Assembly: GCF_004216555.1 (NCBI RefSeq)
Contig: NZ_SGWQ01000003.1
Coordinates: 48,146-112,145, forward strand
Length of the DNA: 64,000 bases
DNA from: Herbihabitans rhizosphaerae
GTDB lineage: Bacteria > Actinomycetota > Actinomycetes > Mycobacteriales > Pseudonocardiaceae
Direction: 5' to 3'
A model generated the notes under the pieces. The model saw only the letters and a list, made by a program, of their open reading frames with translations, searched no databases and had not been told where the DNA came from. The translations under genes were made by a program, and so were the position numbers. Positions 42,487 to 55,022 of the stretch are shown one piece after another (the first letter of the stretch is position 1; the number at the start of each line of letters is the position of its first letter).

Positions 42487-45400
42487 TCACGCCAGCGGCG
42501 GGATCTCCGGCAGTGTGGCGGCCGGGCGCTCGGCCAACGCGTCCAGCGCCAGGGCGATCGCGGTGTCCAACTGCGGATCGCGGCCCTCGGCGTGGTCGGC
42601 CGGCGTCATGACCACCTCGACGTCCGGCTCCACGCCCCGGTTCTCCACGCCCCACCCGGGTCCCTGCATCCAGGTCGCGTACCGGGGCTGGGTCACCAGC
42701 GTGCCGTCCACCAGGTGGTAGCGCATGTCGATGCCGATCACGCCGCCCCAGGTGCGGGTGCCGACCACCGGCCCGATGCCCAGCGCCTTGATCGCCGCGT
42801 TGACGATGTCGCCGTCGGAGCCGGAGAACTCGTCGGCCACGGCCACCACCGGTCCGCGCGGCGCGTCGGCCGGGTAGGTGCTGGCGTGGTAGCCGTCGCG
42901 GCCGGTGCTCCACCCGACGATCCGGCGCCCCAGCTTCTCCACCACGAGCTGCGACAGGTGCCCGCCCCGGTTCTCCCGCACGTCCACGATCACCGCGTCG
43001 CGCGCCATCTCCAGCCGCAGGTCGCGGTGCAGCTGCGCCCACCCGCTGGCCACCATGTCCGGCACGTGCAGGTACCCGACCCGCCCGCCGGTGGCCTGGT
43101 GCACGTGGTCGCGCCGGCCGGCCACCCATGCCTGGTAGCGCGACGCCATCTCGTCGTGCAGCGGCACGACGACCACCCGGCGCGGCTCTCCCCCGGCGGC
43201 CGGCGCGACGGTCAGCTCGACCGGTTTGTCCGCCGTACCAACGAGAAGCGGCGCCGGGCCGGCGTCCGGATCGACGTCGTGGCCGTCCACGGCGAGGATC
43301 GCGTCACCCTCGCGCACGGCCACGCCGGGTGCGCGCAGCGGTGAGCGCGCCTCCGGGTCGGACGACTCGCCGGGCAGCACGGCGGCCACCCGCCAGCGCC
43401 CGTCGCCGTCGCGCTCCAGGTCCGCGCCGAGCAGGCCCAGCCGCACCCGGGCGTCGCGGTACCCGTCGGCCTCCCACACGTAGGCGTGCGAGGTACCGAG
43501 TTCGCCCTGCACCTCCCACAGGAGGTCCACGAACTCGTCGTAGCAGCCGATCGTGTCCAGCAGCGGGCGGTACCGGTCGAGCACGCCGGACCAGTCCACC
43601 CCGCCGAGATCAGCGCGCCAGAAGTGATCCCGCATGAGCCGGCCGGTCTCGGCGTACTCCTGCGCCCACTCCTCGGGCGGCCGCACCCACACCCGCACCC
43701 GGGACAGGTCCACCTCGACGTTGTCGTTGTCGTCGTCATCGGAGTCGGCCTTGTGGTCGGACGGCAGCACGCGCAGGGTTCGCCCGTCCCTGATCACGAT
43801 CCGGGCGCCGTCGCCGCTGACCGCCACGTCGTCAACGCCGTCGGCCAGCTCCACGACCTTGCGCTTGGCCAGGTCGTAGCGCTCCAGCACCGGCCTCGGC
43901 TCGTCGTCGTCCACATCGGACAGATCGGTGCCGAGCACGCCGGCGGTCGGGTGCCGCATCCACAGCACGCCGCCCTTGGCCGGCAGCAGCGCGCTGTACC
44001 GCGCGGCGGGAACGGGGAACGGCACCACCCGGTCGGCGATCCCGTCCGGGTCGACCTCGGTGTGCGGCGCGGCGCCGTCCTCGCCCTTGTGGTCGCCGTC
44101 CGGGTCACCGACCGGCCGGCCGGCGGGGGTCGGCGCGAACGGCGACGGGGTGGTCGCGGCCAGCGGCACCAGGAACGGCCGGCTGCCGTTGAGGAAGGAC
44201 ATGTCGAACACGTGCGCGTCGTACACCGGGTCGAAGCTGCGTGCGGACAGGAACACCAGGTGCTTGCCGTCAGCGGTGAACGCGGGCGCGTAGTCGGCGA
44301 ACCGCAGCGGTGTCACGTCCACTGTGGACAGTGTGGCGATCTCGAGAATCCTGATGTGCCGCAACGGGTTCGGGCCGGGATGCGACCAGGCCAGCCACGC
44401 CGAGTCGGGCGAGAAGGCGAGGTCGCTCGGGTCCGCGCTGCCGCCGCGCGCGACCTCGGTGATCTCGTCGGTGTCGGTGTCGTCGTCGGTGTCGACCAGG
44501 AGCACCCGCCCGTCGTGGGTGATCAGCGCGAGCCGCCGGCCGTCGGGCGCTGCCTCCAGTTCGAGTACCCGGCCGAGCGTGCCGCCGCCGATTCGCCGGC
44601 CGGACCCGCCGTCCACCGACGCGATCTCCAGCGCGTCCTCGCCGTCCGCGTCGGTGATCCACGCGGCGCGGCCGGTGTCGCCGAGCACCCGGGGCATGCG
44701 GGCGCGCACGCCGGGCGCGGCGGACAGCGCGCGGGCCGGGCCGTCGCGGTGGGTCAGCCAGTGCACGGTGCCGCGCACCTCGACCACGCTGGCCCGCGCG
44801 GCGTGGTCGGGCGTGAACTCGGTCAGCTCCTCGCGCGCGGACACCGGGTAGGGCTGACGGTTGACGCGCGGCCCGCCGAGCCGGATCTCCAGCTCGCGCG
44901 GCTCACCGTCCAGACTGTCCACAATGTACAGTCGCCCGCCGGCGTGGTAGACCACGCGGGTGCCGTCGGTGGTGGCGTTGCGGGCGTAGAACTCGCCCAG
45001 CCCGCCGTGCCGGCGCAGGTCCGAGCCGTCCTGGTTCGCCGAGTACAGCGCGGCGACGCCCTCATGGTCGGACAGGAACGCGATCCGCTCCCCGACGAAC
45101 ATCGGCGAGCTGACGTTTCCGTCCACTTCGGACAGAACGCGGGTGAACTCGGTGCTGTCACCGGGTTTGTGCCACAGCTTGCCGGCGGTGCCGCCGCGGT
45201 ACCGCTTCCAGTGCGCCGGCTCGCTGGAGTTGGCCGACACCAGCAACAGGGCTCCGCCGGGGCCGTGCGCGACGCCGCCGACCGGCCCGTACGGCAGCCG
45301 GGTCGGAGTGCCCCCGTCGGCTGGCACGGTGTGCGCCCAGGTGCGGCGGGTCGACGGCTGGCCGGTCGAGGTGCTGGCGATCACCTCGCCGTCCGGGGTC

Positions 45401-45693
45401 CAGCCGAGCACCGTGGTCTTCGGGTCGCCCCAGTAGGTGAGCCTCCTGCTCGCGCCGCCGTCGACCGGCGCGACGTGCACCTCGGGGTCGACGTCGCGGG
45501 TGCTGGTCCAGGCGATCAGCGTGCCGTCCGGCGAGAACCGCGGGTTGGTCACCGGCACCTGGTCGGCGCTGACCCGCCAGGCGCGGCCACCGTCGAGTGG
45601 GGCGAGCCAGACGTCGTCCTCGGCGACGAAGGTGACGAGATCGCCGTGCGGGTGTGGGAAGCGGAGGTATGCGGGGATCGCTGCGGGGGTCAC
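42487..45693 (-). CDS. Tricorn-type S41 protease
   Basis: A 1068-residue cytoplasmic protease homologous to the tricorn protease, which degrades peptides released by the proteasome. Order: a six-bladed beta-propeller (about 10-330) and a seven-bladed one (about 330-690), with an acidic Asp/Asn insert near 660. Then come a PDZ domain (about 770-850) and an S41 catalytic part. Catalytic residues fit: S-H in LGTSHAYV, nucleophile Ser in EFSGSDGDIV, and Glu in VENRGVEPDVEV. It begins at GTG nine bases after the mazG stop and is likely in one operon with mazG and the SurA-like lipoprotein. Confidence 0.93.
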   Translation of the reverse strand: MTPAAIPAYLRFPHPHGDLVTFVAEDDVWLAPLDGGRAWRVSADQVPVTNPRFSPDGTLIAWTSTRDVDPEVHVAPVDGGASRRLTYWGDPKTTVLGWTPDGEVIASTSTGQPSTRRTWAHTVPADGGTPTRLPYGPVGGVAHGPGGALLLVSANSSEPAHWKRYRGGTAGKLWHKPGDSTEFTRVLSEVDGNVSSPMFVGERIAFLSDHEGVAALYSANQDGSDLRRHGGLGEFYARNATTDGTRVVYHAGGRLYIVDSLDGEPRELEIRLGGPRVNRQPYPVSAREELTEFTPDHAARASVVEVRGTVHWLTHRDGPARALSAAPGVRARMPRVLGDTGRAAWITDADGEDALEIASVDGGSGRRIGGGTLGRVLELEAAPDGRRLALITHDGRVLLVDTDDDTDTDEITEVARGGSADPSDLAFSPDSAWLAWSHPGPNPLRHIRILEIATLSTVDVTPLRFADYAPAFTADGKHLVFLSARSFDPVYDAHVFDMSFLNGSRPFLVPLAATTPSPFAPTPAGRPVGDPDGDHKGEDGAAPHTEVDPDGIADRVVPFPVPAARYSALLPAKGGVLWMRHPTAGVLGTDLSDVDDDEPRPVLERYDLAKRKVVELADGVDDVAVSGDGARIVIRDGRTLRVLPSDHKADSDDDDNDNVEVDLSRVRVWVRPPEEWAQEYAETGRLMRDHFWRADLGGVDWSGVLDRYRPLLDTIGCYDEFVDLLWEVQGELGTSHAYVWEADGYRDARVRLGLLGADLERDGDGRWRVAAVLPGESSDPEARSPLRAPGVAVREGDAILAVDGHDVDPDAGPAPLLVGTADKPVELTVAPAAGGEPRRVVVVPLHDEMASRYQAWVAGRRDHVHQATGGRVGYLHVPDMVASGWAQLHRDLRLEMARDAVIVDVRENRGGHLSQLVVEKLGRRIVGWSTGRDGYHASTYPADAPRGPVVAVADEFSGSDGDIVNAAIKALGIGPVVGTRTWGGVIGIDMRYHLVDGTLVTQPRYATWMQGPGWGVENRGVEPDVEVVMTPADHAEGRDPQLDTAIALALDALAERPAATLPEIPPLA

Positions 45694-45702
45694 CGGTCCA
45701 CG

Positions 45703-46686
45703 CTAGTTCGGATGGTCTCCGTGCGCCGCCGATTTCGTTGTGTGCGGCCAAAATCTGGTCCACGCGGCGTGGTCCATTGTGGCCGGATCCACCCCGGCGG
45801 CACGGGCGGCGGCCTCGGCGGCGCGCACGTCGGCGGCGAACGCGCGAGCCACGGCACGCAGGTCGGACTCGGGATCGCCGCCGGCGAGCTTCGCCAGCGC
45901 GGCCAGCTCGAACAGCCGCGCGCCGGGGTTTTCGTGCCGGGGCAGCAGTTCGCCGGGCAGCCCGGCGCGAGCGGTGCGCTGGGCCAGTTTGGCGGCCAGC
46001 GCCAGTGCAGGCTGACCCATCGCCACACCGTCCACACTGGACTCGCGGCGCTTCTCGGCCTGCTTCAACTCCTCCCAGCGGAGTTCCTGGCTGGACGCGT
46101 CGCGCACGGCCGGGTCACCGCCGGCGAACACGTGCGGGTGCCGGTTGACCAGCTTGACGACCAGCTCGGCGGCGACATCGTCGACGGTGAACGGGTCCTC
46201 GGGGTCCTCGGCGGCGATACGCGCGTGGAACAGCACCTGCAGCAGCACGTCGCCGAGTTCCTCGCGCAGTGCCGCCCGGTCGCCGTCCTCGATCGCCTCG
46301 AGCAGTTCGAAGCACTCCTCGACCAGGTACTGGCGAAGCGTCTCGTGGGTCTGCTCGGCGTCCCACGGGCAGCCGCCCGGCGAGCGCAGCCGGTCCATCA
46401 CGGCCACCGCGTCCAACAGCCCGACGCCCGGTTCGGCCACGACGGCGAACCCGGCCCGCCGCAGCACACCCATCGCCGGGTCGTCGGCACTGGCCGCGAA
46501 CACCACGACTGCACGCGATTCCGCTTGTGCCACAACGTCTTCCGGTGCGACCGGAGCATCCAGCGCGCTCGCCGTCGCACCGTCCACAGCGGACGTTACG
46601 TAACAGGCGTTCGCCGCACGGGCCAGTGGCACGGCGGCGGCCGGCAGCAGACCGCCGGGCCGCAGCACGACCACGGCTCCGGTCAC
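45703..46686 (-). CDS. mazG: Nucleoside triphosphate pyrophosphohydrolase MazG
   Basis: A 327-residue enzyme, the same size as mycobacterial MazG, that hydrolyses abnormal nucleoside triphosphates. The core (about 95-215) holds LRSPGGCPWDAEQTHETLRQ, the metal-binding EECFELLEAIE and REELGDVLLQVLFHA motifs. The N-terminal 90 residues are specific to actinobacteria. It starts at GTG 46686 overlapping the lipoprotein stop (GTGA). The order lipoprotein-mazG, near mfd, is the mycobacterial lpqU/mazG/mfd neighbourhood. Confidence 0.94.
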   Translation of the reverse strand: MTGAVVVLRPGGLLPAAAVPLARAANACYVTSAVDGATASALDAPVAPEDVVAQAESRAVVVFAASADDPAMGVLRRAGFAVVAEPGVGLLDAVAVMDRLRSPGGCPWDAEQTHETLRQYLVEECFELLEAIEDGDRAALREELGDVLLQVLFHARIAAEDPEDPFTVDDVAAELVVKLVNRHPHVFAGGDPAVRDASSQELRWEELKQAEKRRESSVDGVAMGQPALALAAKLAQRTARAGLPGELLPRHENPGARLFELAALAKLAGGDPESDLRAVARAFAADVRAAEAAARAAGVDPATMDHAAWTRFWPHTTKSAAHGDHPN

Positions 46687-47636
46687 GGCGTGGTGCGGCG
46701 CACCGGGATCTGGACCCCGGTGGCCTCTTCCACGCGCGGCGCGACGTTCACCGCCAGCGGGTCCCACACGCCATAGCGCGGGTTGACCTTGAGCCCGACC
46801 TCGTCGGCGAGCTGGCTGAGCACGCGCTGCCCGAGCTTGTACAGCGTCTGCGGCTTGCCCTGCGTGTTGGTCGGCGCCGGGTCGAGGACCTTGCGGTCGT
46901 GCACCTGCACCACGAGCCAGGAGCCGTTGTCGTCCTCGGGCGTGAAGGCGATCACGGTGCCCGCCTTCGCGCCGAACAGCGGCCCGCCGGCCCACGCGGC
47001 GCCGCCGGTGCGCTCGGTGAGCGCGGGCGTGACCTGCTGGTCGACCACGACCTGGGCGTTCGGCCCGGCACCGGTGCGCATGAGGTCGCGCGCACGAGCC
47101 GGGTTGTCGGCGATCTGCCGGGCCAGCGCCTGGGCGCGATCCTTGGCGCTGGAACCGCTTTCCGCGCGGACCGGGATCACCACGCCGTCGAAGGTGACCG
47201 ACAGCTTGTTGAAGTAGTGGGAGCCGAGCGCCTGGGTCAGGAGAATGTCCCTGGCGACCTCGCGGATCTTGGCCGGGGTGTCACCGTTCTGCTTGGCGGC
47301 CTCCACCTCGCCGCCGGACCCGTTGATCATCTCGGTGACTTCGCGCTCGTCGATCTGCAGGCTCTCCCGCCGCGTCGCGATCGCGATCAGCTCGTGCTGG
47401 ATGCGCCTGCTCACCAGCTCACGGGACACCAGGTCCAGCTTGTGCTGCTTCTGCTGTTGCTGAACCTGCGGGACGTTGTCCAAGACCCACTTCAGGTCGG
47501 ACTGGACGTCGTCGAGCGCGATCACCTTGTCCCCGATGATCGCCGCTGACCCGACCTGGCTCGGCCCTGATCCGCAGGCGGTCAGCCCGACGGTCAGCGC
47601 GGCGGCGGTGATCAGCAGCAGGCCCCGGCTGTGCAT
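46683..47636 (-). CDS. SurA N-terminal-like lipoprotein
   Basis: A 317-residue lipoprotein: signal peptide and lipobox LTA-C (C21), then a helical SurA-type N-terminal domain (about 35-160: IGDKVIALDDVQSDLKW, RRIQHELIAIATRRESLQID). The C-terminal part has no clear PPIase motif. It probably acts as an extracytoplasmic chaperone. The start chosen has GAGGAG upstream. An upstream ATG would add ten residues before the signal. It is co-translated with mazG. Confidence 0.85.
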   Translation of the reverse strand: MHSRGLLLITAAALTVGLTACGSGPSQVGSAAIIGDKVIALDDVQSDLKWVLDNVPQVQQQQKQHKLDLVSRELVSRRIQHELIAIATRRESLQIDEREVTEMINGSGGEVEAAKQNGDTPAKIREVARDILLTQALGSHYFNKLSVTFDGVVIPVRAESGSSAKDRAQALARQIADNPARARDLMRTGAGPNAQVVVDQQVTPALTERTGGAAWAGGPLFGAKAGTVIAFTPEDDNGSWLVVQVHDRKVLDPAPTNTQGKPQTLYKLGQRVLSQLADEVGLKVNPRYGVWDPLAVNVAPRVEEATGVQIPVRRTTP

Positions 47637-47692
47637 GGCACTCCTCACAGTTGCGTACCTTCTCACACCGCAAGATCCGGAGGTACCGCCGG

Positions 47693-48832
47693 CTACTTGC
47701 CCGGGCTGCGCGGCCCGCCGCCGGAGTACCCGGTCTGGCCGACCTCGACCTGGTTGCTCGGCACGAGCCGGCCCTCCTGGTTGACCACGACCATCCTGCC
47801 GTCCTGCACCGCCTGGTGGACGTACTGCTTAAGCTGGTCCTGCGAGGCGCCGGGGTGCTCGGCCGCGATCTGGCGGCCGACCTCGTTGTTGTGCAGGTCC
47901 ATGGCGATGCCGACGTCGCTGGGCCGCAGGTGCGGCTCGGCGTTCGGATCGATCGGCGAGGTCTCGTGCGCGGTGCCGATCTTCTCGGCGAAGTCCTGCC
48001 CGAAACTGTTGGTGTTCAACGCGTTCCAGTAGGCGTGCCGGAACGCGTCGCGGTGGCCGTCGACGTCGCCCTTGTCCCCGGGGGTCTCCTCCTTGTAGAC
48101 CTCCTTGCCCGCGCTGGTCGCCGTCTCCTCGTTCTCCTTGGCCTCCGGGATGTCCCACGGCCGGGTGCGGAGCAGCTTCCACTCTTCTTCTGTCAGCTTT
48201 TTATCCGTAAACGGAAGATCTACGAACTTACCAATCTTCGGCGGCGGGAACTGGCTGAGCAGTTGGTCGTGCAGCGAGCCCTGCCGTTCACCGGCGGCGG
48301 CCGCGGCGCCGAGGTCGGTCGCGCCGCCGTCGGTGATCTTGCCCTGGGCGATCTTGCCGAGCACGCCGGCGAGGCCCTCATCGATCCGCTCGGCCTGTTC
48401 GATGACGTTCTTCGCGTGGTCCTGCAGGTTCTTGCGAACCGACTGCCGGATCAGCTGCTGCCCCATGTCGATCTGCTTGAGCAGGTACGGGTCGTAGACC
48501 GTGCCGTCGTTCGTGATCACCATCTGGTACTTGGCGGCGATGCTGTCGGCGAGGTCCACGCTCTGCTTGAGGCGCGCGACCGCGTCCCCCGCGGTGCCGA
48601 CCGCCGCCTTGGCCGCGGTGGTCTCCGCGACCAGGTGCTCGATCTTGTCGGCGACCACATCGCGCCGCCCCTTGGCGCCGTCGGCGGCCGGCCCGATCCA
48701 GGTCACCGCGCCGCCGGAGATCTGGATCTCGTCGGCGAACCCGAGCAGTTGCTCACCGCGCGACTTGAGCGCGATCTCGGCGTCCTCCAGATGTGCCGCG
48801 TCCCAGCGCCGCACGTCGGCGAACGACACCAT
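47693..48832 (-). CDS. ESX/polymorphic toxin-like protein with DUF6973 C-terminus
   Basis: A 379-residue protein. The N-terminal part (about 1-200) is helical, with W and G spacing typical of type VII secretion substrates (ALKSRGEQLLGFADEI, then TWIGPAADGAKGRRDVV). The C-terminal part (about 210-379) has DGHRDAFRHAYWNAL, the hallmark of DUF6973, found at the ends of secreted toxin-like proteins. Histidines and acidic residues there could form a metal site. The two parts are joined by a segment of clearly lower GC (around 48185-48240). The start overlaps the upstream WXG-like gene by one base. No immunity gene is evident downstream. Confidence 0.8.
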   Translation of the reverse strand: MVSFADVRRWDAAHLEDAEIALKSRGEQLLGFADEIQISGGAVTWIGPAADGAKGRRDVVADKIEHLVAETTAAKAAVGTAGDAVARLKQSVDLADSIAAKYQMVITNDGTVYDPYLLKQIDMGQQLIRQSVRKNLQDHAKNVIEQAERIDEGLAGVLGKIAQGKITDGGATDLGAAAAAGERQGSLHDQLLSQFPPPKIGKFVDLPFTDKKLTEEEWKLLRTRPWDIPEAKENEETATSAGKEVYKEETPGDKGDVDGHRDAFRHAYWNALNTNSFGQDFAEKIGTAHETSPIDPNAEPHLRPSDVGIAMDLHNNEVGRQIAAEHPGASQDQLKQYVHQAVQDGRMVVVNQEGRLVPSNQVEVGQTGYSGGGPRSPGK

Positions 48833-49131
48833 CAGCGGCCTCCCGGGACCTGGAAGCTGGTGCGCGCGGCTTCCTCGTTGCTCGCGTACAGGTCCGCCGA
48901 GCCGATCATGTCGCCGCCGACCTTGGTGGACTCGCCGCCGACCCAGGTGACGCGCTGCTTCCACTGGTCACCCGCACTGGCCGCCTCGGTGACCGCCGTG
49001 CCGCCCGGCATGCCCTTGCCCACCCCGGCGAGCGCGCCCGCGAGATCGACTCCCGCGATGTCCCGGCCGATCGCGTTCATCGCGTTGCCCGCGTTGCGCA
49101 CGCTGGCGATCTCGACCTCGTAGCCGTCCAT
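48832..49131 (-). CDS. WXG100-like secretion partner
   Basis: A 99-residue helical protein (ASVRNAGNAMNAIGRDIAGV, then DQWKQRVTWVGGESTKVGGD) with the size and W-x-x-R-V-x-W pattern of ESX-type secreted partners. It is followed with a one-base stop-start overlap (TGATG) by the toxin-like gene, the order expected of a small partner needed to export a larger substrate. The strict W-X-G is not present, so the assignment rests on context. Confidence 0.7.
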   Translation of the reverse strand: MDGYEVEIASVRNAGNAMNAIGRDIAGVDLAGALAGVGKGMPGGTAVTEAASAGDQWKQRVTWVGGESTKVGGDMIGSADLYASNEEAARTSFQVPGGR

Positions 49132-49263
49132 GGCCCTCCTCGTTCGACGCCGTCGTCAGTGTACGACGCTGTTCCCAAACGACGGGTTCCCTACTGGACG
49201 TGGCCCGATTCTTTCGAATATGGGCCGTCGAGCCACTCGTTTCCGATCTACTCGCGGCCCACC

Positions 49264-50059
49264 ATGGATCACATGAACGTGTTGTGGATCTTCGCTCACC
49301 CGGACCAGCGATCGCTGAACGGCGCCCTGCGCGACGAGGGACTGTGCGCGCTGCGCGAACTGGGTCATCACGTCCGCGAGTCCGACCTGTACGCGATGGG
49401 CTGGAACCCGGTGCTCGACCGCTCCGACTTCGAACAGCAGCCGTCCGGGCGGCTGCTGGTCGGCGCCGAGCAGGAGCGCGCCTACCTCGACGGAACGCTG
49501 CGCGCCGACATCCGCGCCGAGCAGGACAAGCTCGAGTGGGCCGACGCCGTCGTGCTGCACTTCCCGCTGTGGTGGTTCGGTCCGCCGGCGATCCTGAAAG
49601 GGTGGCTGGACCGGGTTCTGGCGCAGGGCCTCGGGTTCGGCGTGAAGGACGCCGACGGACGCACCCGGCGCTACGGCGACGGCGGTCTCGCCGGCAAGCG
49701 CGGACTGGTGGTGACCACGGTGGGCGCCCGGGAGTCCAGCTTCGGCCCTCGCGGTATTCACGGCCACATCGACGACGTGCTGTTCCCGCTGTCGCACGCG
49801 ACGTTCTTCTACACCGGGATGGACGCGCTGCCGCCCTACGTCGTGTACGGCGCGGACCGGCTCGACGCCGCCGGTTTCGCCGAGGCGGCGCACGGACTGC
49901 GCGAGCGGCTGCGCGCGCTGCCGACCGAGGAGCCGATCCCGTTCCGTCCGGAGGCGAGCGGGGACTACGACGAGGACCTGGTGCTACGCCCCGACATCGC
50001 GCCGGGACGGACCGGGCTCGCGGTCCATCGCCGCGACGGTGGCCCGACGGCGGACCGGC

Positions 50060-50088
<29 letters not shown>
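49264..50088 (+). CDS. NAD(P)H:quinone oxidoreductase (flavodoxin-like)
   Basis: A 274-residue NQO1/MdaB-type flavoprotein: [15 protein letters not shown] at the N-terminus for FMN/FAD phosphate binding, [20 protein letters not shown], and a [17 protein letters not shown] segment. It carries out two-electron reduction of quinones. ATG 49264 and ATG 49273 are both possible and neither has a good ribosome site. The 3' end overlaps the end of mfd by 29 bases. Confidence 0.9.
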
Positions 50089-53647
<3,559 letters not shown>

Positions 53648-53722
53648 GGGTGGGTCTCCCTGGATAGACGCGGACAGACCCCTGCCCAGGACGAGTCCGA
53701 GGAAGGGGTTCTCGACTCCAGC

Positions 53723-54376
53723 CTACGACGCCCCACCGACAAGGATTTCGAAGGCATGGCGGCGGTGCTCGGCGAACAGCGCCTGCGCGACGCCGGCGTT
53801 GCGCGCGCGCAGGGCGGCGGCGAGTTCGCGGTGCTCGGCGGGAATGTGCGCGAGGTAGTCCTTGGTGCTGAGGCCCACGCGGGTGAGCAGGAACAGGTGG
53901 ACCTGGCAGCGGATCGCCCGCCACGCCTCGTCGAGGCGGCGGTGGTGCGCGGCGGCGTAGACGGCGTCGTGGAAGGCGATGTCCAGGCGCACCAGCGCGT
54001 GCTCGTCCTCGGCGCGGGCCATCGCGTCGGCCACGTCGCCGATCGCGGCGATGTCCTCGTCGGTGCCGTGCTCGACGGCGATCTGGACGGCGAGTTGTTC
54101 GAGCGCGCCGCGCAGGCTGTCCAGTTCGGCGATGTCCTCGGTGGACAGCGTGGTGACGGTGGCGCCGCGGTGCCAGGCGCTGCGGACCAGGCCCTCGCGC
54201 TCCAGGCGCAGGAGTGCCTCCCGCACCGGGCCGCGGCTGACGTCCAGGGCGGCGGACAGCTCCAGCTCGCGCAGTTGCGCGCCGGGTGGGTAGGCGCCGC
54301 TGAAGATCGCGTCCCGGATGCGGTCCGCGACCTCGTCGGCCAGGCCTCGTCTGCGCGCTGGGGCGATCTCAGTCAT
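53723..54376 (-). CDS. GntR-family regulator (FadR/FCD subfamily)
   Basis: A 217-residue protein with a winged helix (about residues 10-75: LADEVADRIRDAIFSGAYPP, LDVSRGPVREALLRLEREGL) and an FCD effector domain (about 85-205, with D...H...H positions in AFHDAVYAAAHHRRLDEAW). The start ATG 54376 lies five bases from a 14-bp perfect palindrome shared with the divergent VOC gene. It is likely autoregulated and probably controls the VOC gene. Confidence 0.9.
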   Translation of the reverse strand: MTEIAPARRRGLADEVADRIRDAIFSGAYPPGAQLRELELSAALDVSRGPVREALLRLEREGLVRSAWHRGATVTTLSTEDIAELDSLRGALEQLAVQIAVEHGTDEDIAAIGDVADAMARAEDEHALVRLDIAFHDAVYAAAHHRRLDEAWRAIRCQVHLFLLTRVGLSTKDYLAHIPAEHRELAAALRARNAGVAQALFAEHRRHAFEILVGGAS

Positions 54377-54381
54377 TGTCC

Positions 54382-54395
54382 TAATGTTAACATTA
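54382..54395. promoter_or_regulatory. 14-bp palindrome shared by GntR and VOC genes
   Basis: TAATGTTAACATTA is a perfect inverted repeat filling most of the 23-base gap between the two start codons (54376 and 54400). On each strand it contains TAACAT, ending seven bases before the ATG, suitable as a -10 for leaderless transcripts. Bound GntR would cover both promoters. Confidence 0.7.
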
Positions 54396-54399
54396 CGAC

Positions 54400-54825
54400 A
54401 TGAGCACATCCACCATCCCCCGGTTCCATCTGGCCGTGCCGGTCGACGACCTCGACGCCGCGCGCCACTTCTACGGCGAGGTGCTTGGCCTGTCGCAGGG
54501 CCGCAGCGCCGACACGTGGGTGGACTGGAACCTGCACGGGCACCAGTTCGTGACGCACCTGGCGCCGGCGCGCGCGGAGCGGATCCACAACCCGGTCGAC
54601 GGGCACGACGTCCCGGTGCCGCACTTCGGGCTACTTCTGACGGTGCCGGAGTTCCACCGGCTGGCCGAACGGCTGCGCGCGGCGGGCACCGAGTTCGTGA
54701 TCTCTCCGTACCTTCGCTTCGAGGGCCAACCCGGCGAGCAGTGGACGATGTTCCTGCTCGACCCGGCCGGCAATGCCCTGGAGTTCAAGGCGTTCGCCGA
54801 CGACTCACAGGTCTTCGCGACCTGA
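54400..54825 (+). CDS. VOC (glyoxalase/bleomycin resistance) family protein
   Basis: A 141-residue vicinal oxygen chelate protein: [20 protein letters not shown], then [20 protein letters not shown] and [18 protein letters not shown]. Two half-domains give one metal site (H in FHLAV, H in VPHFG, E in LEFK). It may be a dioxygenase, lyase or resistance protein. The divergent FadR-type regulator suggests catabolism of a small acid. Confidence 0.88.
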   Translation: MSTSTIPRFHLAVPVDDLDAARHFYGEVLGLSQGRSADTWVDWNLHGHQFVTHLAPARAERIHNPVDGHDVPVPHFGLLLTVPEFHRLAERLRAAGTEFVISPYLRFEGQPGEQWTMFLLDPAGNALEFKAFADDSQVFAT

Positions 54826-55022
54826 CCCGAAACCCTTGCACCACAACCGAACCGCGCACACCGCCCCGCATCGCCCACCGCTCCTGTCGTACCCCTTCCG
54901 TACCGTGGGCCCATCGGGGGAGCCTTCGTGCGGAGCCAAGGTGGCCTTCACTCCGCGCAGGGCGTGCACGCGGGTGATCCGCCGCGACGGGGTGACGCGG
55001 CCGTCACCTTGATCTCGGTGTG

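Noticed and set aside
43486-46776. Very long open frame on the plus strand opposite tricorn and mazG
   Set aside because: It runs antisense to two well-supported genes; open frames of this size are common opposite high-GC genes, and it has no recognisable domain.
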